From positions 62,001-126,000 of the forward strand of contig DWZH01000053.1 of the NCBI GenBank assembly GCA_019118275.1: 64,000 bases of DNA. Direction: 5' to 3'. Positions 46,345 to 56,743 of this stretch are shown piece after piece; the first letter of the stretch is position 1; each line of letters opens with the position of its first letter. The translations under genes were made by a program, and so were the position numbers. Source of the stretch: Candidatus Brachybacterium merdavium (GTDB taxonomy: Bacteria; Actinomycetota; Actinomycetes; Actinomycetales; Dermabacteraceae). The notes beneath the pieces were generated by a model. It was not told the DNA's origin. It ran no database searches and was given only the letters and a program-made list of their open reading frames with translations.

Positions 46345-47385
46345 GTGACTACTACATCAGCCCTTCTGGCCAGCGCCCCTGGCGCCGCACTCGAGCTCGC
46401 ACAGATCGAGCGCCGAGACCTCCGCCCCGACGACGTCTCCGTCCGTGTCACACACAGTGGTGTCTGCTTCACCGACCTGCACCGCCTCGCGAGCCCCGAC
46501 TCCCGCATGTTCCCCCTTGTCCCCGGCCATGAGTTCGTCGGCGTGGTCTCGGCCGTCGGTGCGGCGGTGACGAAGTTCCGCGTCGGCGACGCTGTGGCGA
46601 TCGGCAACATCGTCGACTCGTGCGGAGAGTGCAAGTGGTGTCTGCGCGGGCAGGAGTCCTGGTGTGAGGAGATCCCCACGCAGACCTATAGCGGCGAAGA
46701 CCGTCACGACGGGACGCGCACGTTCGGTGGGTTCAGCGGCGAGTACGTCGCCCGGGACCGGTTCGTCTACCACCGGCCGACCACCCTGGATCCCGCTGGT
46801 GTCGCACCATTGCTCTGCGCGGGGATCACCGTCTGGGACCCGCTCCGGGCCGAAGAGGCCGGGCCCGGCACCCGCGTCGGCGTTGCCGGCATCGGCGGGC
46901 TCGGGCATCTTGCCGTGCGCCTGGCGGCCGCACTGGGCGCTGAAGTGACCGCCTTCACCACCTCGCAGAGCAAAGCTGCCGACGCGAAGCGTCTCGGAGC
47001 GACGCACGTCGTCGTCTCCAGCGACGCTCACGCGATGGCCGCGGCGGCAGAAACGCTCGACGTCCTGATCGACACCATCGGCTTCGAGCACGACCTGACC
47101 CCTTATGTCCGCGCTCTGGACGTGCACGGGGTCCTCTACCCGGTCGGATACCTCGGCCCGCTCTCGATCGATTCCATGTCGCTGCTCGTGGGCCGAAAGC
47201 GGCTCAGCTCGTCCGGTGGCGGCGGGGTGGATCGCGTGGCCGAGCTGCTCGAGTTCTGCGGCCGGCACGAGATCACCGCGGACGTCGAGGTCGTTCCTGC
47301 CGCGGACGCGATGACCGCCCTGAGCCGTCTGACGGCCAATGATGTGCGCTACCGCTTCGTGCTTGACACCTCGGCACTGGCGTGA
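46345..47385 (+). CDS. Zinc-dependent alcohol dehydrogenase
   Basis: HSGVCFTDLHRLASPDSRMFPLVPGHEFVGVVSAVG; GNIVDSCGECKWCLRGQESWCEE; GVAGIGGLGHLAVRLAAALG. Confidence 0.94.
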   Translation: MTTTSALLASAPGAALELAQIERRDLRPDDVSVRVTHSGVCFTDLHRLASPDSRMFPLVPGHEFVGVVSAVGAAVTKFRVGDAVAIGNIVDSCGECKWCLRGQESWCEEIPTQTYSGEDRHDGTRTFGGFSGEYVARDRFVYHRPTTLDPAGVAPLLCAGITVWDPLRAEEAGPGTRVGVAGIGGLGHLAVRLAAALGAEVTAFTTSQSKAADAKRLGATHVVVSSDAHAMAAAAETLDVLIDTIGFEHDLTPYVRALDVHGVLYPVGYLGPLSIDSMSLLVGRKRLSSSGGGGVDRVAELLEFCGRHEITADVEVVPAADAMTALSRLTANDVRYRFVLDTSALA

Positions 47386-47718
47386 CCAGTCCCCCGAGCC
47401 GGTGCTTGTGGCTGATCGATGCCCCTGGGAGCACGACAGCTTGGTGACATCGAACGGCATCCATCAGCTGACGGCAGCCTCCGCTTGGCAGCTGTCGCCG
47501 CAGGCGTACCCATAAGACAGGGTTCGCCTGCGGTGGGGCGGCAGCGGGCTCGTCCGGTCCGAGCCGACACGCCGAATGCATCTGCGATCTGCGGGGTGGG
47601 TCTCGCGGCCCAGCCGCGGATCGCTGCCGATCCCGCCGCTGGGCAGATAGGCCCCTGACAGATAGGAGGCCTCGCGGTCCTCGGCCTCGGCGGACGGCCC
47701 GATAGCCCGATGGACAGC

Positions 47719-47753
47719 ACAGGGGGCGGCGAGCTCGGCTCGCCGCCCCCTGT
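47719..47753. terminator. Strong stem-loop terminator
   Basis: ACAGGGGGCGGCGAGC-TCG-GCTCGCCGCCCCCTGT, perfect 16-bp stem. Confidence 0.8.
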
Positions 47754-47790
47754 CCTCGGGCCCGCTCTCCCCTGCGAGCCCGAAGTCTTC

Positions 47791-48783
47791 TCACTCCACG
47801 TCGTCGCGAAGCACGACCCGAAGAGTCTCGTCGATCGCCGCCGGGACGTCGTCGTCCTCGTAGCCGAGGATCGACTGCGTCGGGGCTGGGTCCAGGGACA
47901 GGTCCGTGGCACGCAGCAGTCCGGACATCCGCAGGCTGATCCCGTGCTCCAGGCCCTGCTCCGCGGCCTCACGGTCTGCTGCCGCCATCTGGTCCTCGAC
48001 CGCCTCGAAGGGCACCAGTGGCACCTGGGTCCGCTGTCCGAGCGCGGCCACGATGGTCTCGTAGAACTCCGCATGGGCGAGGTCGTACCCGCTGATCGCG
48101 TAGGTGCTGCGGTGCTCCCCGCGCTCCATGGCGCCGACCGCGGCCTGCCCGACCTGAGCCGTGGTCACGGCTGCGGTGCGCCCTTCGGGATGAGCGGGGA
48201 AGACCTCGACGTCGCGGATCCTGTCCACGAACATCTTCCATAGCGGGATCCGTCCGGGCATGGTGCCGAAGATGTAGGGCAGCCGCAGGCTGGTCACCTC
48301 CATCGCGCCATCGCCCTCGGCGAAGGCAACCTGCTCCTGCAGCAGACGCATCAGGGGGTAGCCGTGGGCTTTCAGGTCCAGCTCGGGCCGGGTCTCGGCG
48401 AACTCGGCGAAGTACGAGCCGTAGACGACGAACTTCTTGACACCGGCGCCTCGGGCCAGAGCGGCCAGGCGCTGAGTGGGCAGGACATTGGCCTCGTAGA
48501 AGAAGCGGGCCGCGGGCGCTGCAGGAAGGGTGCGTTCGTCCGCCCCGATCGCGTACATCACCGCGTGGCAGTCCTCCAGCAGCTCCAGCAGCTCCTGGTC
48601 GCTCATCGACCCGACGTCACCGAGGTGCGATTGCACTGCATCGCCGAACTCCTCGAACAGATCCTCGGTCGGCATGGGGGGCAGGGCGAGCGAGACCACG
48701 CGGTAGCCGCGCGAGACCAGCTCGCGAACCGTGGCGTGGCCGAGTAGACCGGTTCCACCGAGAACGAGGACCTTCTCAGTCAC
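47791..48783 (-). CDS. NAD(P)-dependent epimerase/dehydratase family protein
   Basis: KVLVLGGTGLLGHATVRELVSRGYRVVSLA; atypical SDR architecture. Confidence 0.88.
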   Translation of the reverse strand: MTEKVLVLGGTGLLGHATVRELVSRGYRVVSLALPPMPTEDLFEEFGDAVQSHLGDVGSMSDQELLELLEDCHAVMYAIGADERTLPAAPAARFFYEANVLPTQRLAALARGAGVKKFVVYGSYFAEFAETRPELDLKAHGYPLMRLLQEQVAFAEGDGAMEVTSLRLPYIFGTMPGRIPLWKMFVDRIRDVEVFPAHPEGRTAAVTTAQVGQAAVGAMERGEHRSTYAISGYDLAHAEFYETIVAALGQRTQVPLVPFEAVEDQMAAADREAAEQGLEHGISLRMSGLLRATDLSLDPAPTQSILGYEDDDVPAAIDETLRVVLRDDVE

Positions 48784-49029
48784 GGATGCCCCTTTCGTGC
48801 TGTGCCCTTGATGCGGGTCGTATGTTCACGATATGGCCGAGTGATGCCCCGTCCGGGGACCAAATACCCGCCGTGCACCCGAGACGGCTGATCATGCGGC
48901 CCCGCAGAGACCCGGTGGTCCGCGGGTTCGTCTGCCGCGCTCGTGCACGCATGCGGGACCGCTCCTGGTCAGCCGTGGTCGTCACTGACACCTCGGGATC
49001 GAACACCGACGGGGCGAACATCCGGTGCC

Positions 49030-49476
49030 TCAGAGCCAGCGGTCGACCTCCTGGGGGATCTGCTCGTCGAGGTCCTCGGCCGTCTCCTTGGACCAGCCGC
49101 CCTCGGGACCCTGGCGAATGCGGGCGGTGCCGAGCTCCTCGGAGAGCACCCACAGCACGTCGGCCTCCGTCTCCCAGAGAACAGCCGGCGGATGCTCGGG
49201 GTCATAGGGGTAGTCGTCGGCCCAGAAGTCGATGCCCTCGGCATCGCGCAGCAGCACGCCGAGGGCGTCCCCGGCCGCATCGATCACCGCGGTGAGCTCA
49301 CCCGACGGCGAGGGCACGGGCACACCGACCTCGTCGACCGGTTCCGGGCCGGGCGACTCGGTCTCGGTCTCCGCGCAGGCAGCCAGGGCGAGGAGCCCGG
49401 CACCGGCCAGCAGGGTCCGACGCGGCACGGGCCGACGCGCCAGGGGCCGGTGCGGCAGGGGCCGGTGCGCGGTCAC
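49030..49476 (-). CDS. Small hypothetical lipoprotein
   Basis: RRTLLAGAGLLALAACAETETES lipobox; GTG start; overlaps the upstream M20 gene by 4 bp. Confidence 0.7.
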   Translation of the reverse strand: MTAHRPLPHRPLARRPVPRRTLLAGAGLLALAACAETETESPGPEPVDEVGVPVPSPSGELTAVIDAAGDALGVLLRDAEGIDFWADDYPYDPEHPPAVLWETEADVLWVLSEELGTARIRQGPEGGWSKETAEDLDEQIPQEVDRWL

Positions 49477-50705
49477 GGCTGCGGTGCGCGCGCGTCCGTG
49501 GCGGCGAGCTGCTCGGCGCGGGCACGGATGCCCTCCTGCAGCTGGGGATCGGTGGCGACGTCGTGGATCACCCAGGCCATCGCTACGGCGGCGTCGGCCA
49601 TCAGCCGGTATCCCTCCGGCGAATCGGCGTGCTCGGCGAACTCGCGGGTGTGCAGCGCTCCCCCGGCGCCGGTGATGCCGACGAAGGGGTGCAGGGAGGG
49701 GACACGCTGGGAGACGTTGCCCATGTCGGTCGAGGCGGTGATCGCGCCGAGCGACCCCCGCAGGGGACGGCCCAGCACGGTCATCGCGTCGTTCCAGGCC
49801 TGGCCCAGCCCCTCGTCCTGGCGCAGCGGCTCGTACACGGGTTCGGTGCCGACGATCTCCACGCTCGCGCCGGTGGCCACCGCCCCGGCCTCCAGGCACG
49901 CGAACAGCTGCTCGCGCAGCAGCTCGAACTCGGGCATGGTCAGGGCTCGGCACTCGAAGTCGATCACCGCGGTCTCCGGGATGATGTTGGTGATCCCGGT
50001 CTGGATGGGGATCAGCGCCAGGCGCTGGCCGTCACGGATCCGCTGGCGCAGCAGCCCGGCGGCGACCTGCGCGACGACCGCCGCGTCGTTGGCGTTGATG
50101 CCGTCGGAGGGGTTGGCGGCGGCATGGGCGCCGCGACCGGTGTAGGTGGCCCGCCAGCGGCCGACGGCCTGGCTGGTCGAGCCGATCGGGTCGTAGGTGT
50201 CGGTGTGCGGGGTGGGGTGGGTCATCAGCGACAGATGCACCCCGTCGAAGGCCCCACGGTCGATCAGCAGCTGCTTGCCGCCGCCGTGCTCCTCCGCCGG
50301 GGTGCCGATGACCACCAGGGTCAGGTCCAGCTGCGCGACCTGCTCGGCGAGGGCGAGGGCGGCTCCCAGGGAGGCGCCGGCGATCAGGTTGTGTCCGCAG
50401 CCGTGACCGAGCTCGGGCAGCGCGTCGTACTCCACGCACAGCGACGCCACCAGGGAGCCCTCACCGATGGTGGCGCGGAAGGCGGTGGGCAGATCGGCGA
50501 TGCCGCGCTCGAGCGTGAAGCCGGCCCTCTCCAGAAGGTCCGCGCAGCGCTCCTGGGCGCGGTGCTCGGTGAAGGCGATCTCGGGGTCGGCGTGGATGGC
50601 TCGGGCGATGGCCAGGACCTCGGGCTCATGAGCCCGGTAGGCACCGGCGATCTGCGCCTTGGCGGGATCGGGATGAGCGGCAGTGGCAGCAGCGGTGGTG
50701 GTCAC
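49473..50705 (-). CDS. M20-family amidohydrolase/peptidase
   Basis: CVEYDALPELGHGCGHNLIAGASLGAALAL; GTPAEEHGGGKQLLIDRGAF. Confidence 0.93.
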   Translation of the reverse strand: MTTTAAATAAHPDPAKAQIAGAYRAHEPEVLAIARAIHADPEIAFTEHRAQERCADLLERAGFTLERGIADLPTAFRATIGEGSLVASLCVEYDALPELGHGCGHNLIAGASLGAALALAEQVAQLDLTLVVIGTPAEEHGGGKQLLIDRGAFDGVHLSLMTHPTPHTDTYDPIGSTSQAVGRWRATYTGRGAHAAANPSDGINANDAAVVAQVAAGLLRQRIRDGQRLALIPIQTGITNIIPETAVIDFECRALTMPEFELLREQLFACLEAGAVATGASVEIVGTEPVYEPLRQDEGLGQAWNDAMTVLGRPLRGSLGAITASTDMGNVSQRVPSLHPFVGITGAGGALHTREFAEHADSPEGYRLMADAAVAMAWVIHDVATDPQLQEGIRARAEQLAATDARAPQP

Positions 50706-50828
50706 GCACCGATCCTGCCATGGCGCGCGGGGCTCGTCCGAGCCGGCTCACCTGTCACCCCGGTGCCGGCTCGCCTGTCGTGCGCGGGCCGGTGCAAGTG
50801 GGTCGGCGCCAGTGGGCCGGGGCGGGCG

Positions 50829-51527
50829 TCAGTCCCCCGAGCGCAGCAGTGGTGGGACCAGGGCGGAGCCATGGCCCTTGCGGTACAGGCGGGCCGGGCG
50901 GCCGCCGGTGGGGGCGGCGTAACGCTCCAGTTCGACCAGGAAGCCGGGCGTGCGCGTGGCCTTGCGGTGGAAGTTCCCGGCGTCCAGCGTCGTGCCCCAG
51001 ACCTTCTCGTAGACCGCCCGCAGCTGGGAGATGGTGAACTCGGGCGGCAGGAACGTCGCGGCCAGGGTGGTGTACTCGAGCTTGGCGCGGGCGCGCTCGA
51101 TCGCGGCGTCCAGGACGATGCCGTGGTCGAACGCCAGGTTGACCCGGGCGAGATCCTCGACGGCCCACCAGCGGGCGTCCTGGACGACGTCACCGTGGCG
51201 GGGGTCGGGCAGGTCCGCGCCGAGCGCCATGAAGGCCACCGAGACCACGTGTCCGCGCGGGTCACGGCCAGGGGTGCCGAAGGTGCGCACCTGCTCGAGG
51301 TAGACGTCGTCGGTTCCCAAGGAGGCCTCGTCGGCCAGGACCCGGTAGGCGGCGGCCTCGATGTCCTCTCCGACCTCGATGAAGCCTCCCGGCAGCGCCC
51401 AGGCACCGCCGTAGGGCTCATCGTGGCGCTGGACGAGCAGCACGCTGAGCTGCTCGTCGCGCAGGGTCAGCACGATCATGTCGACGGCGACATGGATCTG
51501 CGGCTCTGGGGGCGTGGAAGCGGACAT
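50829..51527 (-). CDS. NUDIX-wHTH protein (NrtR/NadQ-like)
   Basis: Nudix region GGAWALPGGFIEVGEDIEAAAYRVLADEASL followed by winged-helix-like FTISQLRAVYEKVWGTTLDAGNFHRKAT. Confidence 0.85.
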   Translation of the reverse strand: MSASTPPEPQIHVAVDMIVLTLRDEQLSVLLVQRHDEPYGGAWALPGGFIEVGEDIEAAAYRVLADEASLGTDDVYLEQVRTFGTPGRDPRGHVVSVAFMALGADLPDPRHGDVVQDARWWAVEDLARVNLAFDHGIVLDAAIERARAKLEYTTLAATFLPPEFTISQLRAVYEKVWGTTLDAGNFHRKATRTPGFLVELERYAAPTGGRPARLYRKGHGSALVPPLLRSGD

Positions 51528-51550
51528 ACCGGCACTCTACGGCCGTTCTG

Positions 51551-51561
51551 GTCACAGTGAC
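51551..51561 (-). promoter_or_regulatory. Palindrome upstream of the NrtR-like gene
   Basis: GTCAC-A-GTGAC, 24 bp upstream of the start. Confidence 0.4.
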
Positions 51562-51673
51562 ACATGTTGCCGTCGAGTTCACACCCCGCAGAGCAGATGC
51601 CGGCCCCTGGGTGGGAGACGGGGTCGGGACTGGCGACGGGGTCGGCGCCAACACCGTGGAAGCAGGTCTGGGC

Positions 51674-52681
51674 TCAGGTGTCGAGCCAGCGGCTCCACTT
51701 CTCGATGCGGTGCTCGGCCTCGACGGTGCGCACGGTCCCGGAGGTCGAGCGCATCACCATCGACTCGGTGGTCACGTGGGCGGGGTCATAGCGCACGCCT
51801 CGCAGCAGGTCGCCGTCGGTGATGCCGGTGGCGGCGAAGTAGCAGTTGTCGGAAGCGACCAGATCATCGGTGGTCAGCACCCGCTCGAGATCGTGACCGG
51901 CGTCGATGGCCTGCTGGCGCTCCTGCTCGTCCTTGGGGGCGAGCCTGCCCTGGAACATGCCACCGGTGGCCTTGATGGCGCAGGCGGCGATGATGCCCTC
52001 GGGGGTGCCGCCCAGCCCCAGCAGCATGTCCACGCCGGTGCCGCGGGCGGCAGCGATCGCGCCGGCCACGTCCCCGTCCATGATGAACTTGACGCGCGCC
52101 CCGACAGCGCGGATCTCCTCGACCAGCTTCTCGTGGCGGGCGCGCTCGAGCACGCACACGGTGACCTGCTTGACCGGCTTGTCCAGTGCCTTGGCGACCA
52201 GCTTGATGTTCTGCTCGATCGGCAGGCGCAGGTCCACGTACTCCGCGGCGGCCGGGCCCACCACCATCTTCTCCATGTAGAACACGGCCGAGGGGTCGTA
52301 CATGCTGCCGCGCTCGGCGACGGCGAACACCGCCAGCGCGTTGTTGTAACCGAAGGCGGTCAGCCGGGTGCCGTCGATGGGATCGACCGCGACGTCGACG
52401 TCGGGCCCGCTGCCGTCTCCGACTCTCTCGCCGTTGAACAGCATGGGCGCCTCATCCTTCTCGCCCTCGCCGATCACGACGGTGCCGTTCATCCGCACGG
52501 TGTCCATGAACGAGCGCATCGCATCGACGGCGGCCCCGTCGGCCTTGTTCTTGTCGCCCAGTCCCACCCAGCGGCCTCCGGCGATCGCGGCGGCTTCGGT
52601 CACCCGCACCAGCTCGAGGGCGAGGTTGCGGTCGGGGGCGGTCATCTCGGTCGGTTCGCTGCTGTTCACCGTGGTCTCCAT
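51674..52681 (-). CDS. glpX: Class II fructose-1,6-bisphosphatase
   Basis: [59 protein letters not shown]. Confidence 0.96.
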   Translation of the reverse strand: METTVNSSEPTEMTAPDRNLALELVRVTEAAAIAGGRWVGLGDKNKADGAAVDAMRSFMDTVRMNGTVVIGEGEKDEAPMLFNGERVGDGSGPDVDVAVDPIDGTRLTAFGYNNALAVFAVAERGSMYDPSAVFYMEKMVVGPAAAEYVDLRLPIEQNIKLVAKALDKPVKQVTVCVLERARHEKLVEEIRAVGARVKFIMDGDVAGAIAAARGTGVDMLLGLGGTPEGIIAACAIKATGGMFQGRLAPKDEQERQQAIDAGHDLERVLTTDDLVASDNCYFAATGITDGDLLRGVRYDPAHVTTESMVMRSTSGTVRTVEAEHRIEKWSRWLDT

Positions 52682-52913
52682 CGTCGCGAGGTGGGCCGAT
52701 GGGCGGCCGACATACCAACCCGGACCGTCCATCTGACGTGCGCTTTCACTGTAGCGGCATCCACTCGTGGTGGGACAGGGCCGGTGGCCCTCGGAAGATC
52801 GAGGACCACGGCGGACCCGGGGTGGCACAGGTGGGGCGCCCGGCACCGGGCGGCCCCGGCAGGCGCGGGCGGTGCCGCTACCCTGAGCGGGACACCCGGT
52901 GGAGGAGGGCCCT

Positions 52914-53882
52914 GTGAGGATCACGATCGTCGACTGCGACCACGAGACCTTCGAGGAGGAGCAGGAGGTGAGTGCGGCCCGGGGCATCGAGCTGGTGCGC
53001 GAGCACGTCACCACCGAGGACGAGGTCATCCGGGTCGCTCGCGGCGCCGAAGCGATCCTGATCCAGTACGCGCCGGTGACCGCGGCCGTGCTCGATGCGC
53101 TGCCGCAGCTGAAGGCCGTCGGGCGCTACGGGGTGGGGGTGGACACGGTCGATGTCGAGGCCGCCACCTCCCGCGGCGTGGCGGTGTGCAACGTGCCCGA
53201 CTACGGGGTCCAGGACGTCAGCGATCATGCGATCGCCCTGACCATGTCGGTGGTGCGCGGCACCGCCCAGCTGGACCGACTGGTCCGGGACGGCGAGTAC
53301 GGACTGGTGCCGGTCAAGCCCCTGCACCGCGTCTCGACGCTGCGCTTCGGCGTGCTGGGCCTGGGCCGGATCGGGGCGGCGACCGCGGTCAAGGCCCGAG
53401 CGCTGGGCTTCACCGTGGTCGGCAGCGACCCGCAGCTGGAGATCGGCACGTACACGGCCGACGGCATCGAGGTGGTCGATTTCGGGACCGTGCTGACCAC
53501 CTCGGACGTGCTCAGCCTGCACGTGCCGCTGCTGGAGACCACCCATCACCTGATCGATGAAGGCGCGCTGGCGCGCATGAAGGCGGGGTCGGTGCTGGTC
53601 AACACGTGCCGCGGCGCCGTGATCGACACCGCGGCGGTGGCCGCGGCGCTGCGCAGCGGGCACCTGAAGGGCGCGGGCCTGGACGTGTTCGAGCAGGAGC
53701 CGCTGCCGGCCGACAGCCCCCTGCTGGAGTGCCCCAGCGCCGTGCTGACCCCGCACGCCTCCTGGTACAGCGAGGAGTCCTACTCCGAGGTCAAGCGTCG
53801 CGCGGCCGAGGCGATCGCCGACGTGATCCACGGCCAGAGGCCGCGGGACATCGCCAACCCCGAGGTGCTGGAGCAGGGCTGA
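52914..53882 (+). CDS. D-isomer-specific 2-hydroxyacid dehydrogenase
   Basis: [72 protein letters not shown]. Confidence 0.94.
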   Translation: MRITIVDCDHETFEEEQEVSAARGIELVREHVTTEDEVIRVARGAEAILIQYAPVTAAVLDALPQLKAVGRYGVGVDTVDVEAATSRGVAVCNVPDYGVQDVSDHAIALTMSVVRGTAQLDRLVRDGEYGLVPVKPLHRVSTLRFGVLGLGRIGAATAVKARALGFTVVGSDPQLEIGTYTADGIEVVDFGTVLTTSDVLSLHVPLLETTHHLIDEGALARMKAGSVLVNTCRGAVIDTAAVAAALRSGHLKGAGLDVFEQEPLPADSPLLECPSAVLTPHASWYSEESYSEVKRRAAEAIADVIHGQRPRDIANPEVLEQG

Positions 53883-53920
53883 GGTGCGGGAGCGGGACCG
53901 AGTCGCGGACTGCGCCCGTC

Positions 53921-54544
53921 TCAGGGCCGGTGCTCCTGCCACACGCCCACCAGCGCGGTCGCCACCTGCCGGACCTGGTGCGGTGTGGAACCGGGGGCGT
54001 AGAGCTGGGAGCCGATCCCGGCGCCCTGCGCTCCGGCCTCGAGCCACGGCCCGAGGGTGTCGGCGTCGATGCCGCCGACGGGCAGGAACTGGGTGCCGGC
54101 AGGCACCACCGCGCTCCACGCCCGCATCCCCCCGATGCCGACCACCGGGGCGGGGAAGATCTTCAGCGCCGTCGCGCCGGCCTGGAGGGCCGCGAACACG
54201 TCGGTCGCCGTCGCCACGCCGGGCATCGGCTCCATCCCCAGCTCGACGGCCCGGGTGATCACGGCCGGGTCGGTGTTGGGCGCCACGACCATCTGCCCTC
54301 CCGCCTCGTGCACCCGGTCGACGTCGGCGACGGTGACCACGGTGCCTGCGCCGACCCGGCAGTCCTCTCCCAGCTGCTGGGAGAGCAGCTCGATGGAGGC
54401 GAAGGGGTCGGGAGAGTTCAGCGGCACCTCGAGGCGATGGATCCCGGCCTCGTGCAGCGCGGCACCGATCGCCGGCGCCTCCTGCGGGGACAGGCCCCGC
54501 AGGATCGCGATCAGTCCGGTGGGGGTGTGCGGATCTGTGCTCAT
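53921..54544 (-). CDS. 2-dehydro-3-deoxy-6-phosphogalactonate aldolase (KDPG/KDPGal aldolase)
   Basis: GLIAILRGLSPQEAPAIGAALHEAGIHRLEVPLNSPDPFASIELL; VGAGTVVTVADVDRV; ALKIFPAPVVGIGGMRAWSAVVP. Confidence 0.93.
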   Translation of the reverse strand: MSTDPHTPTGLIAILRGLSPQEAPAIGAALHEAGIHRLEVPLNSPDPFASIELLSQQLGEDCRVGAGTVVTVADVDRVHEAGGQMVVAPNTDPAVITRAVELGMEPMPGVATATDVFAALQAGATALKIFPAPVVGIGGMRAWSAVVPAGTQFLPVGGIDADTLGPWLEAGAQGAGIGSQLYAPGSTPHQVRQVATALVGVWQEHRP

Positions 54545-55761
54545 GCGTTCTCCTCGGCGGTGTGTCCGTCCTCGGCGGAGTGTCCGGGGCGCGGGGCGGG
54601 GTCGAGCCAGCCGGCCGCCTCGGCGATGGCGAGCAGGCCGCGCAGGGTGGCATCGTCCCCGGCCACTCGGGCGGCGATGCCGGTGCGGGCGAGAGCCCCG
54701 CGGTAGCGCTCGGCGAGGTCGGCGGAGCCGATGACGGTGACCACGGTGTCCGGGCCGACGTCCGCGGCGGCCAGGCCGTCGGCGATCTCGTCACCGATCA
54801 ACAGGCCGCTGAGATAGGCGGGCACGGCGGCCGGATCCAGGTCACCGGCCACCACGCGGGTGCGAGCCGAGAAGACGGTGTGCAGCAGGCTCGCGCGAGA
54901 CAGCTCGCCCGGCCCGGCGCCCGCCGGTGCCGTGCCCGGGGTCTGGGTGGCTGGCGGCTCGGCGCCGGCGTCCGGCCGACCGGTGGGGCCCGCAACGCCG
55001 TGGGCGTGGTCGAGCCCCTCGGCGAAGGCGCTGCGCTCACCCGTCCGCTCGTCGGCCGCGACCTCCCCGGTCGCTCCCTGCTCGCCCGCCCCGGCCCCGT
55101 CCCCGCTCGCAGCCGGTCCGGTGTCGCCGCCGGCCCGGGGAGGTTGCGGGATGCCGTGGCCGATGATGGTGTGCTCGCGCAGGGCGGTGAACAGCTCGCC
55201 GGTGAGGTAGCTGCGGAAGCCGGTGACGCGTCCGGCGCGCAGGCGCACCCATTTCGAATGGGTGCCCGGGGCGATGACCAGGTGGTCTGCTCCGTCGCCG
55301 GCGTCGAGCAGGGCGCCCAACGCCTGCGTCTCCTCGCCCCGCATGATGTCCGGTGCCCTGCCGGGCAGGAGCAGGCCGGGCACGATCCACGCCGGATGGC
55401 CCGGAAGCGGCACCGGGGTGAGATCGGCTGGATCGACCACGACCTCGCAGGGCACCTCGCGGTAGCCGGCATCGACCCAGCCGGTGTTCGAGCCGATCAT
55501 CCCGCACATCAGCACCGGGATCCCGGGCGTCTGCGCGAGCCACTCCCCGGCCTGCGCACGCAGCTCCGCCTCGAAGACCGCCGCGCGCTCCGCGGCCGAG
55601 GCGGCGGGGCCGTCGGACCCTGCGGCGGCATCGGCCAGGACCGGCAGGATGCCACGACCGGTGGCCCGTTCCAGCACGGTGCCGCCCGCTCCGATCAGGG
55701 CGAAGCGGCACGAGGTGGTGCCCCAGTCGGCGGCGATCAGCGCGGGAGCATCTGCGCTCAT
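54541..55761 (-). CDS. dgoK: 2-dehydro-3-deoxygalactonokinase (DgoK-like) with low-complexity insert
   Basis: ALIAADWGTTSCRFALIGAGGTVLE; VLMCGMIGSNTGWVDAGYREVPC; IAPGTHSKWVRLRAGRVTGFRSYLTGELF; Gly/Ala/Glu-rich insert. Confidence 0.93.
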   Translation of the reverse strand: MSADAPALIAADWGTTSCRFALIGAGGTVLERATGRGILPVLADAAAGSDGPAASAAERAAVFEAELRAQAGEWLAQTPGIPVLMCGMIGSNTGWVDAGYREVPCEVVVDPADLTPVPLPGHPAWIVPGLLLPGRAPDIMRGEETQALGALLDAGDGADHLVIAPGTHSKWVRLRAGRVTGFRSYLTGELFTALREHTIIGHGIPQPPRAGGDTGPAASGDGAGAGEQGATGEVAADERTGERSAFAEGLDHAHGVAGPTGRPDAGAEPPATQTPGTAPAGAGPGELSRASLLHTVFSARTRVVAGDLDPAAVPAYLSGLLIGDEIADGLAAADVGPDTVVTVIGSADLAERYRGALARTGIAARVAGDDATLRGLLAIAEAAGWLDPAPRPGHSAEDGHTAEENA

Positions 55762-55780
55762 GCGAGTGGAGGCGCTCATG

Positions 55781-56569
55781 TCAGTGGATGTGCGAGCCGC
55801 CGTTGATGTCGAGCGTGACACCGGTGAGGTAGCCGCCATCGCGCCCGAGCAGGAAGGCGATGCCCCCGGCGACGTCCTCGACCGTTCCCACGCGGCCCAC
55901 CGGCAGCTCCTGCAGCAGAACCTCCTTGCGCTCATCGCTCAGGCGCCCGCCCATGATGTCGGTGTCGATCGAACCGGGGGCCACCGAGTTGGCGGTGATG
56001 CCGTACTCGCCGAGCTCACGCGCCCAGGTCTTGGCCATTCCCAGCAGGGCGGCCTTGGACCCGGAGTAGGCGGCGCGACCGTAGACGCCGCCGCCGCGCT
56101 CGGCGGAGGCGGAGGAGACGTTGACGATGCGGCCCAGGCTGTGACGGCGGAAGACCTTGACGGCCTCGCGGGTGACGAAGAAGGTGCCGTGGACGTTGAC
56201 GTCGAACACCCGCTTCCACTCCTCGGTGCTGACCTGGGTGAAGGGGGTCGGTGAGGAGATGCCGGCGTTGTTGACCACGCCCACCAGCTGCGGCAGCTCG
56301 GCGTCGATGCGGGCCACGGCCGCGGTGACCGCCTGCTCGTCGGCGATGTCCACGCCGAGCCCCAGGGCGGGGGTGCCGTGCTCGCGGGCGATCTGGGCGG
56401 CGACCTCCTGGGAGGCGGCCTCGTCCAGGTCCAGCACCGCCACCGCCCAACCGTCACGGGCCAGACGGTGGGCGGTCGCGCGGCCGATCCCGCGCTCGGA
56501 GGCGCCACCGGTGACGATCGCGGTGGGGGTGTCGGGGAAGTCGCTAGCCGGGTACGGCGGGAGCGCCAT
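55781..56569 (-). CDS. SDR-family oxidoreductase
   Basis: TAIVTGGASERGIGRATAHRLARDGW; VVNNAGISSPTPF; YSGSKAALLGMAKTWARELGEYGITANSVAPGSIDTDI. Confidence 0.94.
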   Translation of the reverse strand: MALPPYPASDFPDTPTAIVTGGASERGIGRATAHRLARDGWAVAVLDLDEAASQEVAAQIAREHGTPALGLGVDIADEQAVTAAVARIDAELPQLVGVVNNAGISSPTPFTQVSTEEWKRVFDVNVHGTFFVTREAVKVFRRHSLGRIVNVSSASAERGGGVYGRAAYSGSKAALLGMAKTWARELGEYGITANSVAPGSIDTDIMGGRLSDERKEVLLQELPVGRVGTVEDVAGGIAFLLGRDGGYLTGVTLDINGGSHIH

Positions 56570-56743
56570 GATCACGTGTCCTTCACTGTTCGGAGGAGGT
56601 CCCCGGTCCGGCGGGCCGGCCGGGCTCGGAGATGATGCCGTCGGTGGCGGGCGTCTAGAGTCGGGCCAGCACCTCCCGGGCGTCCGCCGCAGGTCCGCGC
56701 CGCCGCTTCCGGGAGGCATCCGACGATTCCGGGAGAGACCACG

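Noticed and set aside
47390-47718. Transposase or IS remnant downstream of the alcohol dehydrogenase
   Set aside because: No recognisable transposase motif, terminal inverted repeats or target duplication seen.
49030-49953. 307-aa version of the lipoprotein ORF
   Set aside because: The upstream half overlaps the M20 peptidase gene out of frame; the lipobox and GTG at 49476 define the real start.
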